Translations under genes and position numbers: made by a program
The notes under the pieces: generated by a model
The model's database searches: none
What the model saw: the letters and a program-made list of their open reading frames with translations, nothing else
Told to the model about the DNA's origin: nothing
Assembly (NCBI RefSeq): GCF_900143515.1
Contig: NZ_FSQT01000001.1
Location: 1,178,001 to 1,242,000 of the forward strand
Direction: 5' to 3'
DNA: 64,000 nucleotides
Source of the DNA: Micromonospora cremea
GTDB taxonomy: Bacteria; Actinomycetota; Actinomycetes; Mycobacteriales; Micromonosporaceae
In this document: one piece after another, positions 18,546-27,005 of the stretch
Layout of the letters: the number at the start of each line of letters is the position of its first letter
How positions within the stretch are numbered: the first letter of the stretch is position 1

Positions 18546-18577
18546 TTGACGGAACCGCGTTGAGCTGTATATTCAAC
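18546..18577 (+). promoter_or_regulatory. Promoter with inverted-repeat operator of the ArsR/SRPBCC operon
   Basis: TTGACG (18546-18551), a 16-base spacer and TATATT (18568-18573) form a good sigma-70-type promoter about 40 bp before the ArsR start. An inverted repeat, GTTGA (18559-18563) and TCAAC (18573-18577), embraces the -10 box. Repression by the ArsR protein bound across the -10 is the expected mechanism. Confidence 0.65.
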
Positions 18578-18613
18578 TCGTCGGTTAATAAGCCAGATGG
18601 TTGAGAGCGACAC

Positions 18614-18958
18614 ATGACAACAGATCCGGTCAGCACCGTGTTCGCCGCTCTGGCCGATCCGACCCGTCGGGCCATCCTGGCCCGGCTGGCGACCGGCGAG
18701 GCGACGGTCAACGAGTTGGCGGAGCCGTTCCCGATCAGCGTTCAGGCGATCTCCAAGCACCTCAACGTGCTCGAGCGCGCCGGGCTGATCGTGCGGACCC
18801 GCGAGGCGCAGTGGCGGCGTTGCCGGCTCGACCCGGCCCCGCTGAGGACGCTGGCCGAGTGGGTCGAGCAGTACCGCCGGCTCTGGGACGCCCGTTACGA
18901 CACATTGGACGACTACCTGCGCGACCTGAAGGAGAAGAACCGTGGACAAGTCCCGTGA
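18614..18958 (+). CDS. ArsR-family transcriptional regulator
   Basis: A 114-residue winged-helix repressor: FAALADPTRRAILARL, then the recognition helix in ISVQAISKHLNVLERAGL. No cysteine pair for metal sensing is present, so this is the non-metal subgroup that is usually paired with SRPBCC proteins. The last 17 bp overlap the start of the SRPBCC gene, which makes a two-gene operon. A strong promoter with an inverted repeat over its -10 box lies just upstream and suggests autorepression. Confidence 0.92.
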   Translation: MTTDPVSTVFAALADPTRRAILARLATGEATVNELAEPFPISVQAISKHLNVLERAGLIVRTREAQWRRCRLDPAPLRTLAEWVEQYRRLWDARYDTLDDYLRDLKEKNRGQVP

Positions 18959-19415
18959 CCTCATCATCGACATGCCGTCCGACCGGGAGATCACTCTCAC
19001 CCGGTCCTTCGACGCCCCGCGCGAGCTGGTCTACGCCGCGCACAGCCAGGCCGAGCACCTGAAGCACTGGTGGGGGCGGGGCAACCCGATCGACGTCGAG
19101 ATCGACTTCCGGGAGGGCGGCGGCTACCGCAACGTCGAACACGCCGAGGACGGCAACGAGTACGCCTTCCGCGGTGAGTTCCGAGAGATCGTGGTGCCGG
19201 AGCGGATCGTGCAGACCTTCGAGTACGAGGGCATGCCCGGTCAGGTGGCGGTGGAGACGCTGGTCTTCACCGAGCACGATGGCCGCACCACCGTCACCAG
19301 CACCACCCGGTTCGACACCACCGAGCAGCGCGACGGCATGGCCGAGTCCGGCATGGCGCAGGGCGCCGCCGAGTCCTACGCCGCACTGGACCGGTACCTC
19401 GCCACCCTGCGCTGA
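18942..19415 (+). CDS. SRPBCC (AHSA1-like) domain protein
   Basis: A 157-residue START/Bet v1-like protein of the AHSA1 subfamily: TRSFDAPRELVYAAHSQAEHLKHWWG at its start (typically RxFdAPrelVf...hlxxWwg) and MAEGMAQG-like ending (MAESGMAQGAAESYAALDRYL). Such proteins bind hydrophobic ligands in a helix-grip pocket; function is generally unknown. GTG 18942 overlaps the ArsR gene, the usual arrangement for this pair. Confidence 0.88.
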   Translation: MDKSRDLIIDMPSDREITLTRSFDAPRELVYAAHSQAEHLKHWWGRGNPIDVEIDFREGGGYRNVEHAEDGNEYAFRGEFREIVVPERIVQTFEYEGMPGQVAVETLVFTEHDGRTTVTSTTRFDTTEQRDGMAESGMAQGAAESYAALDRYLATLR

Positions 19416-19491
19416 CCCGGGACGCGCCACCCGGGCCGCGACCGGTAAATCCGGGTGGGCCGGGTGGCGCACCCGGTGGCATCGTGTGCGC

Positions 19492-20503
19492 GTGATCGAG
19501 GACGCGTCGCGTCAGGTGGCCGGCTGGGTCCGCACGGACTTCGGCCCCGACCTGACCAGCATCGACGAGGTGACGCACGGGGCCGACCAGCACGCCCGGT
19601 TGTGGGAGGCGAGGACCGCCGACGGCACCGGGTACGCGGTGAAACTGAGCGGCGGCGGCACTCCGGCGGGGCTGGTCGTGACGGCGCATCTCGCCGAGCA
19701 GGGAGTGCCGGGTGTTCCCGCGCCGCTGCGCACCCGCGACGGGCGGCTGTACGGCGAGCACGCCGGCCGCCGTCTCTCGGTGGTGCCGTGGGTCTCCGAC
19801 CAGCGGGCGCTCGACGTCCCGATGTCCGACGCGCACTGGCGCGCCTACGGCGAGGTGCTGGCCGCGGTGCACGCGGTGCCGGTGACCGAGGAGCTGGCGC
19901 GGCTGCTGCCGCCCGGCGGGGCGGCGTACCCCCGGATCGTGGCCGACCCGCGCGACGGCCGAGCGGCTGCGCGACCCGGACCGGGCCGACGCCGCCGGTC
20001 CGCTGGTCGCCGAGCTGGCGACCGTCTGGGCCGCGGCGGCCGACCGGGTGTCCACACTGGTGCGCGGGGTCGAGCGTCACGTCGCCGACCGGCCCGGCCC
20101 AGTGGTGGTGTGCCACGGCGACCCGCACCTCGGCAACCTGCTGCTCGGCACCGACGGCCAGGTCTGGCTGATCGACTGGGACGACGCGGTGCTCGCCCCG
20201 CCCGAGTGCGACCTGATGTTCATCACCGACGGGGTGCTCGCCTTCGCGCCGATCACCGCCGAGCAGCAGGTGGCCGTGCTCGCCGGCTACGGCCGGGTCG
20301 ACATCGACCCGACCCGCCTGGCCTGGTTCCTCGCGGTCCGTGCGCTCGACGACCTCACCGACTGGACCCGTCAGGCGCTGGATTCCGACGCCAACTCGGT
20401 CGACCGGGCGAGGGCGGCCCGGATCGTGCGGGGACTGGTGTCGCCGGTCGGTCTGGTCACCCTCGCCGACGCGGCGCTGCGCGACCTCGGCCGACCCAGT
20501 TGA
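19492..20503 (+). pseudogene. Aminoglycoside phosphotransferase family gene, broken by a single-base frameshift
   Basis: Two frames together encode one APH-fold protein. The first part (from GTG 19492) covers the N-lobe and hinge up to ARLLPPGGAAYPRIVADPRD. The second part, one frame later, continues AERLRDPDRADAAGPLVAELA and holds Brenner's motif HGDPHLGNLL and the metal-binding DWDD, ending at 20503. Removing one G from the GG at 19957-19958 restores a single 336-residue frame with natural codons on both sides. The lesion is therefore recent or a sequence error. If real, the kinase domain is cut before its catalytic loop. Confidence 0.85.
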
Positions 20504-20539
20504 GCGCGGACCCCGCCCGGCGGGCGGACGCCGGAGCGG

Positions 20540-21202
20540 TCAGCACTCGGCGAGGCGGACGCTGTCCACGAGCTGGCGGGGCGATCGGTTGCCGCCGAGG
20601 CTCTTTGCCTGGTACATGGCCGCGTCGGCGCGGCTGAGCGCGTCGGTGAGCTGGGCCGGGCCCGTCACCGGGGCGAGCCCGACGGAGGCGGTCACCTGGA
20701 CGCTGACCCCGCTGAGCCGGATCGGGGCGGCGACGGTCTCGCTGAGCCGCCGGGTGGCGTGCTCGATCCAGCGCCGGTCGAGGGTCGGGCTGGCCAGCAG
20801 CCCGGCGAACTCGTCTCCGCCCAGGCGGGCGACGAGGTTGTCCCCGGCGAAACCGGCCAGCCGCTCGGCGACGCTGATCAGCACCTGGTCGCCGGCGGCG
20901 TGCCCGTACCGGTCGTTGATCTGCTTGAAGTCGTCCAGGTCGAGCACGATGGCGATCAACGGCTGCCCGGCGGCGTCGGTGAGCAGGGCGGAGGCGAGGC
21001 GGTAGAAGGCACGCCGGTTGGGTAGCCCGGTGAGCGGGTCGTGGCTGGCGGCGTGCCGCTCGGCGGCGAGCTCGGCCTGGAGGTGCCCGATCTCGGCCTC
21101 GGCGCGCAGCGCCCGCCGCCGTAGCTGCCAGGAGGAGAGCAGCGCGCCAGCAGCGCAGATGCCGGAGGCGACACTCATCGGATCCGGCACGAACCCTCCC
21201 AT
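20540..21202 (-). CDS. GGDEF diguanylate cyclase, single membrane anchor
   Basis: About 220 residues. One hydrophobic segment near the N-terminus (SVASGICAAGALLSSW) is followed by a short coiled linker and a GGDEF domain starting HDPLTGLPNRRAF. The active-site loop is RLGGDEF, an intact signature, and DLDDFKQINDRYGHAAGD carries the metal/GTP site. No RxxD inhibitory site is obvious immediately before GGDEF. ATG 21202 has GGAGG about ten bases upstream; ATG 21178 is an alternative. It makes cyclic di-GMP, which in actinomycetes controls development. It is divergent from the DUF397 gene. Confidence 0.85.
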   Translation of the reverse strand: MGGFVPDPMSVASGICAAGALLSSWQLRRRALRAEAEIGHLQAELAAERHAASHDPLTGLPNRRAFYRLASALLTDAAGQPLIAIVLDLDDFKQINDRYGHAAGDQVLISVAERLAGFAGDNLVARLGGDEFAGLLASPTLDRRWIEHATRRLSETVAAPIRLSGVSVQVTASVGLAPVTGPAQLTDALSRADAAMYQAKSLGGNRSPRQLVDSVRLAEC

Positions 21203-21333
21203 CGCCGCGACCGCCTCCAGCCTCCGGCCGACACGGCGTGCGCCGAGTCGGGCCCGTTTCCCCCGATGGTTGCCCAAGCAGGGGTAACTCAACGTGAACG
21301 GGTCGGCACCGATCACGTGCGTTATCATGCTCG

Positions 21334-21382
21334 CCGTCCGATGCAGATGCAATAGCAGATGCACGTGCAGCACCGTCCGATG
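21334..21382. repeat. Short direct repeats between the GGDEF and DUF397 genes
   Basis: CCGTCCGATG occurs at 21334-21343 and 21373-21382, and GCAGATGCA at 21343-21351 and 21355-21363 (12-bp period). They sit in the leader of the DUF397 gene. A binding site for a regulator is possible; no protein is assigned. Confidence 0.4.
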
Positions 21383-21455
21383 TCGATACCGCACCCCTCG
21401 CCGTCACCGCTCCTCCCACGGCCACCGGCGGGCTCGTGAGCAGAAAGACGCCCTC

Positions 21456-21695
21456 ATGCAGCAGCCACCGAATGGCGTTCCGATCCATCAGTTGCCACCG
21501 CTGAGCTGGCAGAAGAGTCGCCGCAGCAACCCCAGCGGCAACTGTGTCGAGCTCGCCGAACTGCCCGGGGGAGCCGGCATCGCGGTGCGCAACTCGCGAC
21601 ATCCGGAGGGGCCGGCGCTGATCTACACGGTGGATGAGATCGCCGCCTTCGTGCTCGGCGCGCGGGACGGAGACTTCGATCATCTGATCAACTGA
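21456..21695 (+). CDS. DUF397 domain protein (WhiJ-locus type)
   Basis: A 79-residue protein with the DUF397 pattern: WQKSRRSNPSGNCVELAEL, then GIAVRNSRHPEGPALIYT and FVLGARDGDFDHL. These small proteins are nearly always encoded beside a Scr1/WhiJ-type HTH regulator in actinomycetes and have been compared to the partner in an antitoxin-toxin pair. Here the HTH gene follows 139 bp later on the same strand. ATG 21456 begins the conserved part. Confidence 0.88.
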   Translation: MQQPPNGVPIHQLPPLSWQKSRRSNPSGNCVELAELPGGAGIAVRNSRHPEGPALIYTVDEIAAFVLGARDGDFDHLIN

Positions 21696-21834
21696 GCGGT
21701 CTCCGTACACCATCCCGGCGATGGGACTGATCCACCGGTCCGGGGAGTTCGCCTCACTGTCGGTCCATGGCATGCTTACACGTCGGCCGGGCCGCGGTGC
21801 CCGACCAAGCTGGTCGGTATCCGGAGGTCCGCAC

Positions 21835-22722
21835 GTGACGATGGTTCCCGCCGAGGGCGGCCCGACAACCGGGCCGACCGTGCTGCGCATGCTGCTCGGT
21901 GCCCAACTGCGCCGGCTGCGGGAGTCCAGCGGCGTGACCCGGGAAGGCGCGGGCTGGGAGATCCGGGCCTCCGAATCCAAGATCAGTCGGATGGAGCTGG
22001 GCCGGGTCGGTTTCAAGGAACGCGACGTGGCGGACCTGCTCACTCTCTACGGGGTCACTGACGAGCAGGAGCGCGAGGCGCTGCTCAAGCTCGCTCGGGA
22101 CGCCAACAGCCCTGGTTGGTGGCACCGCTACGGCGACGTCCTGCCGAGCTGGTTCCAGTCCTATCTGGGCCTGGAGGCAGCGGCGGCGCTGATCCGCACC
22201 TACGAGGTGCAGTTCGTACCCGGGCTGTTGCAGACGCGTGAGTACGCCCGCGCGGTCGTGCTGCTCGGGCACGGCGCGGCCGGTCCGGCCGAGCTCGACC
22301 GACGGGTCGCCCTGCGGATGCAGCGTCAGCAGCTGCTCCACCGGGAGCACCCGCCGCAGCTCTGGGCGGTCGTGGACGAGGCGGCGCTGCGCCGCCCGAT
22401 CGGCGGTGCCGAGGTGATGCGTGGTCAGCTCACCGCGCTCATCGAGGCGACCAAGTCGCCGAACATCCGTCTCCAGGTCATCCCGTTCGCCGCCGGTGGT
22501 CACGCGGCCGCCGGTGGGGCGTTCACCATCCTGCGCTTCGGCGACCAGGAGCTGCCCGACATCGTCTACATCGAACAGCTCACCAGCGCCATCTACCTGG
22601 ACAAGCGTGACGACCTGGATTATTACGCGGTGGCCATGGAACGGCTCTGCGTCGAGGCCGAGCCGCCGGAGCGCACCCCGGAGATTCTCGGTCGCCTGCT
22701 GGAGGACCTCTACCCAGCGTGA
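21835..22722 (+). CDS. WhiJ/Scr1-like HTH regulator with DUF5753
   Basis: A 295-residue XRE-type regulator. N-terminal helix-turn-helix: LGAQLRRLRESSGVTREGAGWEI and ASESKISRMELGRVGF. The rest is the DUF5753 region: WWHRYGDVLPSWFQSYLGLEAAA, FVPGLLQTREYARAV, and IRLQVIPFAAGGH. GTG 21835 lies seven bases after GGAGG (21823-21827), which decides the start over an upstream frame extension. With the DUF397 protein it forms a developmental regulator pair of the whiJ/abaA kind, numerous in Streptomyces-like genomes. Confidence 0.9.
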   Translation: MTMVPAEGGPTTGPTVLRMLLGAQLRRLRESSGVTREGAGWEIRASESKISRMELGRVGFKERDVADLLTLYGVTDEQEREALLKLARDANSPGWWHRYGDVLPSWFQSYLGLEAAAALIRTYEVQFVPGLLQTREYARAVVLLGHGAAGPAELDRRVALRMQRQQLLHREHPPQLWAVVDEAALRRPIGGAEVMRGQLTALIEATKSPNIRLQVIPFAAGGHAAAGGAFTILRFGDQELPDIVYIEQLTSAIYLDKRDDLDYYAVAMERLCVEAEPPERTPEILGRLLEDLYPA

Positions 22723-22820
22723 CCGCCGGTCGGGGCGGCGCCTGAGGGCGCCCCTGGCCTGGATCGTGCACGTCTTGTGGCTCGCCCCCGCCACGGTCGG
22801 GGCCCGGCCGATGTCTGGTA

Positions 22821-22850
22821 TTGACCGCCGCCGACGGGTTCGGCTAGTCT
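22821..22850 (+). promoter_or_regulatory. Promoter of the LacI-family gene
   Basis: TTGACC (22821-22826), 18 bases, TAGTCT (22845-22850). It ends exactly where the tandem operator starts, about 40 bp before the LacI start codon. Confidence 0.55.
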
Positions 22851-22880
22851 CTGGATCGATACAGACTGGATCGATACAGA
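22851..22880 (+). promoter_or_regulatory. Perfect tandem repeat, putative LacI-family operator
   Basis: CTGGATCGATACAGA occurs twice without a gap, at 22851-22865 and 22866-22880. Each copy is centred on ATCGAT, a CG-centred near-palindrome as LacI-family proteins prefer. The two copies lie between the -10 box and the ribosome binding site of a LacI gene, the expected place for an autorepressor. Two identical sites spaced 15 bp apart would put bound dimers about one and a half turns apart. Confidence 0.65.
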
Positions 22881-22889
22881 GAGGTGCCG

Positions 22890-23954
22890 GTGAAGCCAAC
22901 TCTGCAAGCCGTGGCAGACGCAGTCGGCGTCTCCCGCAGCACGGTCTCCAACGCCTACAGCCGCCCCGACCAGCTCTCCGCCGCGCTGCGCGAGCGGATC
23001 CTCGGCGCCGCCCGGCAGCTCGGCTACCCAGGCCCCAACCCCACCGCCCGCTCCCTGCGCCGCGGTTTCGTCGGCTCGATCGGCGTGCTGTTCACCTCGC
23101 AGCTGTCGTACGCCTTCACCGACCCGTTCGCGGTCCGCTTCCTTGCCGGCGTGGGCGAGGCCGCCCAGCGGCACGGCACCAGCATGCTGCTGGTCCCGCT
23201 GTCACGGGCGGAGCCCGATGCCCGTCGCGCGGTGGAGAACGCCGCGGTCGACGGTTTCTGCGTCTACTGCGTCACCGACGAGGAGTGGGCGTTGGAGGTG
23301 ATCCGGGCCCGCGGGCTGCCGTTCGTCAGCACGGCCGCCCGCGACGACGCCGGCCCCGACGAGCCGTTCGTCGGCATCGACGAGCGGGCCGCGGCCCGCA
23401 GCGTGGCCACGCACGTCGCCGGCCTCGGCCACCGACGGGTGGCCCTGCTCGCCGACTCCGTGCTGCCCGACGCGCCGGCCGGCCCGCTCACCCTCTCCGG
23501 GGTCGACCAGGTGCCGCACCCGACCACCCATGGCCGGCTCGCGGGGTTCGCCGACGCATTCGCCGAGGTCGGCGTCGGCTGGGCCGAGCTGACCCTGGTC
23601 AACGCCCCGGGCAACAGTCGCCAGGCTGGCGCGGCGGCCGTCGCCGGGCTGTTCGACGGGCCCACGCCGCCGACCGCCGTGCTGGCCGGCTCCGACGTGC
23701 TCGCCCTCGGTGTGCTGGACGCGCTGGCCGAGCGACCGGCTGGCGACCGTCCGCCGGTCTCGGTGACCGGCTTCGACGATGTCCCCGAGGCCGCCGCGGC
23801 CGGCCTCACCACCGTCCGGCAACCGGCCGAGGAAAAGGGCCGGATCGCCGCCGAACTGCTGCTCAACCCGCCCGCGGACGCCGCGGCCGGTCATGTGCTG
23901 CTGCCCACCGCACTCGTCGTCCGGACCTCCACCGGACCTGTCCCGAGGAGTTGA
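22890..23954 (+). CDS. LacI-family transcriptional regulator
   Basis: A 354-residue LacI/GalR regulator. Headpiece at 1-55: TLQAVADAVGVSRSTVSNAY and the hinge PGPNPTARSLRRG. A periplasmic-binding-type core with HVAGLGHRRVALL and VTGFDDVPEAAAAGLTTV follows. GTG 22890 sits five bases after GAGAGG; GTG 22884 is an alternative two codons earlier. The gene has its own promoter with a tandem operator, so autorepression is likely. No sugar gene is beside it, so its metabolic target is elsewhere or is the small gene that follows. Confidence 0.92.
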   Translation: MKPTLQAVADAVGVSRSTVSNAYSRPDQLSAALRERILGAARQLGYPGPNPTARSLRRGFVGSIGVLFTSQLSYAFTDPFAVRFLAGVGEAAQRHGTSMLLVPLSRAEPDARRAVENAAVDGFCVYCVTDEEWALEVIRARGLPFVSTAARDDAGPDEPFVGIDERAAARSVATHVAGLGHRRVALLADSVLPDAPAGPLTLSGVDQVPHPTTHGRLAGFADAFAEVGVGWAELTLVNAPGNSRQAGAAAVAGLFDGPTPPTAVLAGSDVLALGVLDALAERPAGDRPPVSVTGFDDVPEAAAAGLTTVRQPAEEKGRIAAELLLNPPADAAAGHVLLPTALVVRTSTGPVPRS

Positions 23955-23956
23955 CC

Positions 23957-24160
23957 ATGGAACACCCCACCGGATACCTCACCGCCCTGGACGCGATGAA
24001 CCGACACGTCAACTCGGCCCGACCGAACGCGCCGGTCCAGGTCGAGCGAGCCCGCCCGGCATTGCTCGCCCCGACCCGGCAGGCCACCGCGCTCGCCCTG
24101 CGCAGGCTCGCCGACCGGATCCAGCCGCGACCAATGCCCACCGCCCCCCACTGCTCCTAG
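23957..24160 (+). CDS. Small uncharacterised protein after LacI
   Basis: A 67-residue protein, two bases behind the LacI stop, with ATG 23957 and GAGGAG (23945-23950) at good spacing. It begins MEHPTGYLTALDAMNRHVNS and continues with basic and proline-rich residues, RLADRIQPRP near the end. No membrane segment or signal peptide. I do not recognise a family. The spacing and ribosome binding site argue for a real, co-transcribed gene. Confidence 0.6.
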   Translation: MEHPTGYLTALDAMNRHVNSARPNAPVQVERARPALLAPTRQATALALRRLADRIQPRPMPTAPHCS

Positions 24161-24262
24161 CCAACCGGCACACCAGCCATTTCGGTACGCACGGGATAAG
24201 CGGGCCGGGACCGGGCGTCGCGGGTGGTCGAGGGGGGCGCGGCCAGGCAGACTGGTGAGGCC

Positions 24263-25735
24263 ATGTCGCCGTTCATGCCCACTCTCCGTCTCCACGACCG
24301 CTACGTACTGCACGAGCGGATCGGCCTCGGTGGCATGTCCGAGGTGTGGCGGGCCGACGACGAGGTGCTCGGCCGGCCGGTCGCCGTCAAGGTGCTCGCC
24401 GGGCAGCTCGCCACCGATCCGCAGCTGCGGGCCACCATCCAGCGCGAGGCCCGCGCGGCGGCCCGGCTCACCCACCCGCACGTGACCCAGGTGTACGACT
24501 ACGCCGAGGCGACCCTGGCCGGAGGCGCTGTGGTGCCGTACCTGGTAATGGAGCTGGTCGAGGGGCACAACCTGGCCGACCGGCTCCGGACCGGGCCGCT
24601 GCCCTGGCCGGAGGCGGTGCGGGTGGCCGGGCAGATCGCCGCGGCGCTGGCCGCCGCGCACCGGATCGGCGTGGTGCACCGCGACGTCAAACCCGGCAAC
24701 GTCATGCTCACCGACACCGGCGCCAAGGTGCTCGACTTCGGCATCGCCGCGCTCGGCGGCCCGCACCACACCCTCGGCGGCCAAGCGGGTGAGCCGCTGA
24801 TGGGCACACCGGCCTACTTCGCCCCGGAGCGGCTGACCGCCGGCCCACCCGACCCGGCCAGCGACGTGTACGCCCTCGGCGCGCTGCTCTACCGCACCCT
24901 CACCGGGCAGGCGCCGCTGCCCGTGCAGACCTGGGAGGACGCGCTGGAGGTGCACCGGCGGGGCACTCCGGTGCCGCCGTTGCGGGTGCCCGGCCTGCCG
25001 GCCGACATCGCCGAGCTGACCGTCGCCTGCCTGGCCGCCGACCCGGCCCGCCGACCGACCGCCGCGCAACTGGCCACCCGGTTCGGTGCCGGCCAGCCGG
25101 TCGAGCCGCCCACCGAGCTGCTGCGCATCCTGCCGGCCGCCCAGTCGGCCCACCCGCCCACCCTGATCGATCGCTCGGCGGTCCGCCCCCACCCCGCGCC
25201 GGTCGGTGCCGCACCACGCCAGCGCCGGTCACGGCGGCCCCTCGCCGTGCTGACCGCGGCCGGCCTCGCCGCGCTGATCGGCATCGGCGCCCTGCTCGCT
25301 CAGGGCCTCAACCCGCCCGACTCTCCCGGCTCGGCGCAGGCCTCCAACCCGCCGTCGGGCGCCGCCCCAGCGCCCTCACCCACCACGCAGTCGCCGACGC
25401 CCGCGGCACCGTCCTCGCCGCCCAGCAGCTCGGTGCCCTCGACGGTCGGCCAGCAGATGCCGATCAGCCTGCGGGAGGTCAGCGCCGAGTTCGCGGCGGT
25501 GCTCACCGAGGCGCAGGCCCGTGACGAGATCGACCGGAACACCGCCGAGGACCTGCGCGACGACCTGGCCGACCTGAACCGGCGATCCAAGGACCGCGAC
25601 AGGCGCATCGCCGACCTGCGGGAACGGATCGACGAATTGGTGGACCGGGAGCGGCTACCGGCGCGGACGGGCGCCCAACTCGACGCCCTGCTCACCCAGG
25701 CCCGGGCGCTCTCCAACGGTCGCAACGACTACTGA
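24263..25735 (+). CDS. Membrane-anchored Ser/Thr protein kinase (PknB-type)
   Basis: A 490-residue Hanks-type kinase. Gly-rich loop ERIGLGGMSEVW, ATP lysine in VAVKVL, catalytic loop HRDVKPGNVM, DFG in VLDFGIAAL, and the APE-like activation segment PAYFAPERL. A proline-rich linker and one membrane helix (LAVLTAAGLAALIGIGALLA) follow at about 340-365. The extracellular part starts with a Pro/Ser/Thr-rich stalk and ends in a helical domain (EFAAVLTEAQARDEIDRNTA, later RDRRIADLRERIDELV). No PASTA repeats are present, so the sensed ligand differs from PknB. Start ATG 24263. It is not in an operon with its neighbours. Confidence 0.93.
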   Translation: MSPFMPTLRLHDRYVLHERIGLGGMSEVWRADDEVLGRPVAVKVLAGQLATDPQLRATIQREARAAARLTHPHVTQVYDYAEATLAGGAVVPYLVMELVEGHNLADRLRTGPLPWPEAVRVAGQIAAALAAAHRIGVVHRDVKPGNVMLTDTGAKVLDFGIAALGGPHHTLGGQAGEPLMGTPAYFAPERLTAGPPDPASDVYALGALLYRTLTGQAPLPVQTWEDALEVHRRGTPVPPLRVPGLPADIAELTVACLAADPARRPTAAQLATRFGAGQPVEPPTELLRILPAAQSAHPPTLIDRSAVRPHPAPVGAAPRQRRSRRPLAVLTAAGLAALIGIGALLAQGLNPPDSPGSAQASNPPSGAAPAPSPTTQSPTPAAPSSPPSSSVPSTVGQQMPISLREVSAEFAAVLTEAQARDEIDRNTAEDLRDDLADLNRRSKDRDRRIADLRERIDELVDRERLPARTGAQLDALLTQARALSNGRNDY

Positions 25736-25768
25736 CACATCCATCAGCGCCGCTGGCATGATGGTCCG

Positions 25769-26395
25769 ATGCGGACGCGGCTGATCTTCGTACGTCACGG
25801 CGAGTCGGTCCACCAGGTCACGGAAATCGTGGGCGGCCCGCATGGCTGCCAGGGCCTGACCGAGCTGGGTCGGGATCAGGCACGCGCACTGGCCAGGCGG
25901 CTCGCCGGCGACTGCGCCGCCGACAGATCGGTGGCGGTGTACTCGTCGGTGCTGCGCCGGGCCGTCGAGACCGCGCAGCCGATCGCCGACGCGTTCGGCG
26001 TCCGCCCGATAGCGGACTGCGGGCTGTGCACCTGGCACACGCCGCCGTACGCCGACGGGATGCCGACCATCCGCTTCCGCGCCGACCACGCCGCGGAGGG
26101 TGGGGGTCTGTTCCGGCCCTTCGAGAAGGGCAACGAAAGCTGGGCCGAGCTGGTGGCCCGCGTCAGCCGCGCGATCACGGAAATCGCACATCGGCACCGG
26201 GACACCACCGTGATCCTGGTCGGGCATACCGAGACCGTCGAAAGCGCCTTCCACGCGCTCGCCGCTCAGCCGCTCTATCGCGCGTTCGACCTGGACGTGG
26301 CCCCGGCCTCGATCACCGAATGGACCACGAGGGACGACGCCGCCCGCTGGCCGCCGGCCCGCTGGACGCTACGTCGCTTCGGCGACACCGGCTGA
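25769..26395 (+). CDS. Histidine phosphatase superfamily protein
   Basis: A 208-residue phosphoglycerate-mutase-like protein. The catalytic RHG motif is in FVRHGESVHQV at the N-terminus, YSSVLRRAVETAQPIADAF carries the conserved Arg, and VGHTETVES holds the second His. The usual acid/base glutamate region is around LCTWHTPPYAD. Substrate unknown; the family includes phosphatases for sugar phosphates and nucleotides. Its last 27 bp overlap the convergent GNAT gene. Confidence 0.9.
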   Translation: MRTRLIFVRHGESVHQVTEIVGGPHGCQGLTELGRDQARALARRLAGDCAADRSVAVYSSVLRRAVETAQPIADAFGVRPIADCGLCTWHTPPYADGMPTIRFRADHAAEGGGLFRPFEKGNESWAELVARVSRAITEIAHRHRDTTVILVGHTETVESAFHALAAQPLYRAFDLDVAPASITEWTTRDDAARWPPARWTLRRFGDTG

Positions 26396-26932
26396 CGTGC
26401 CAGTGGCCTGCAGCGTGATCCAGTACCGCCGCGCGGCGCCGAGCTCGGTGTCCTGGATGGCCTCCAGGACACCGCCGTGGTGCTCGATCGTCCTGGCCGA
26501 GGGGATGTTGTCCACCACGCAGACGACCAGCACCCGATTCAGCCCCAGCGCCCGGGCCTCGCCGAGCATCCGCCCCAGCGCCCAGGTCGCCAGCCCACGC
26601 CCGCGTGCGGACGGCCGGATGCCATAGCCGACCTGGCCGGCGACCCGCAGCAGGTAGTCGTTCAGCTCGTGCCGCAGCGCGATCCCGCCCAGCACCCGGT
26701 CGCCCTCGACGATCCATCGGTACGTGCACCGCACCTGGCCGGCGTCCAACGGCCTTGCCGGATCCGACCTGTCCGCCACCCGGGAAACCCAGGCCGCGAA
26801 CCCGTCCGGCGAGCGCACCTCGTCGGACTCCCGCAACCCGAAACCGTCCTCGTGCAGGCCGGGACCCCACTCGTCATGCGCATCGAGCCAGGCGGCGTGC
26901 AGGCGGACGGTGGGAGCGATCAACTCGGGCAT
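26369..26932 (-). CDS. GNAT-family N-acetyltransferase
   Basis: A 187-residue acetyltransferase. The acetyl-CoA loop is visible as YGIRPSARGRGLATWALG (Q/RxxGxG/A), followed by NRVLVVCVVDNIPSARTIEHHGG, the typical N-x-x-S at the end of the fold. The start at ATG 26932 begins MPELIAPTVRLHAAWL. Homologues are annotated for acetylation of small molecules or protein N-termini; the target cannot be read. Convergent with the phosphatase and divergent from the hydrolase. Confidence 0.85.
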   Translation of the reverse strand: MPELIAPTVRLHAAWLDAHDEWGPGLHEDGFGLRESDEVRSPDGFAAWVSRVADRSDPARPLDAGQVRCTYRWIVEGDRVLGGIALRHELNDYLLRVAGQVGYGIRPSARGRGLATWALGRMLGEARALGLNRVLVVCVVDNIPSARTIEHHGGVLEAIQDTELGAARRYWITLQATGTSAGVAEAT

Positions 26933-27005
26933 CCTGCGACGGTATCGGTCCGGGGCCGTACACAGAGCACCCCGATCCGGTGGCGGCGGCCGTAGTCTCA
27001 CCGGC

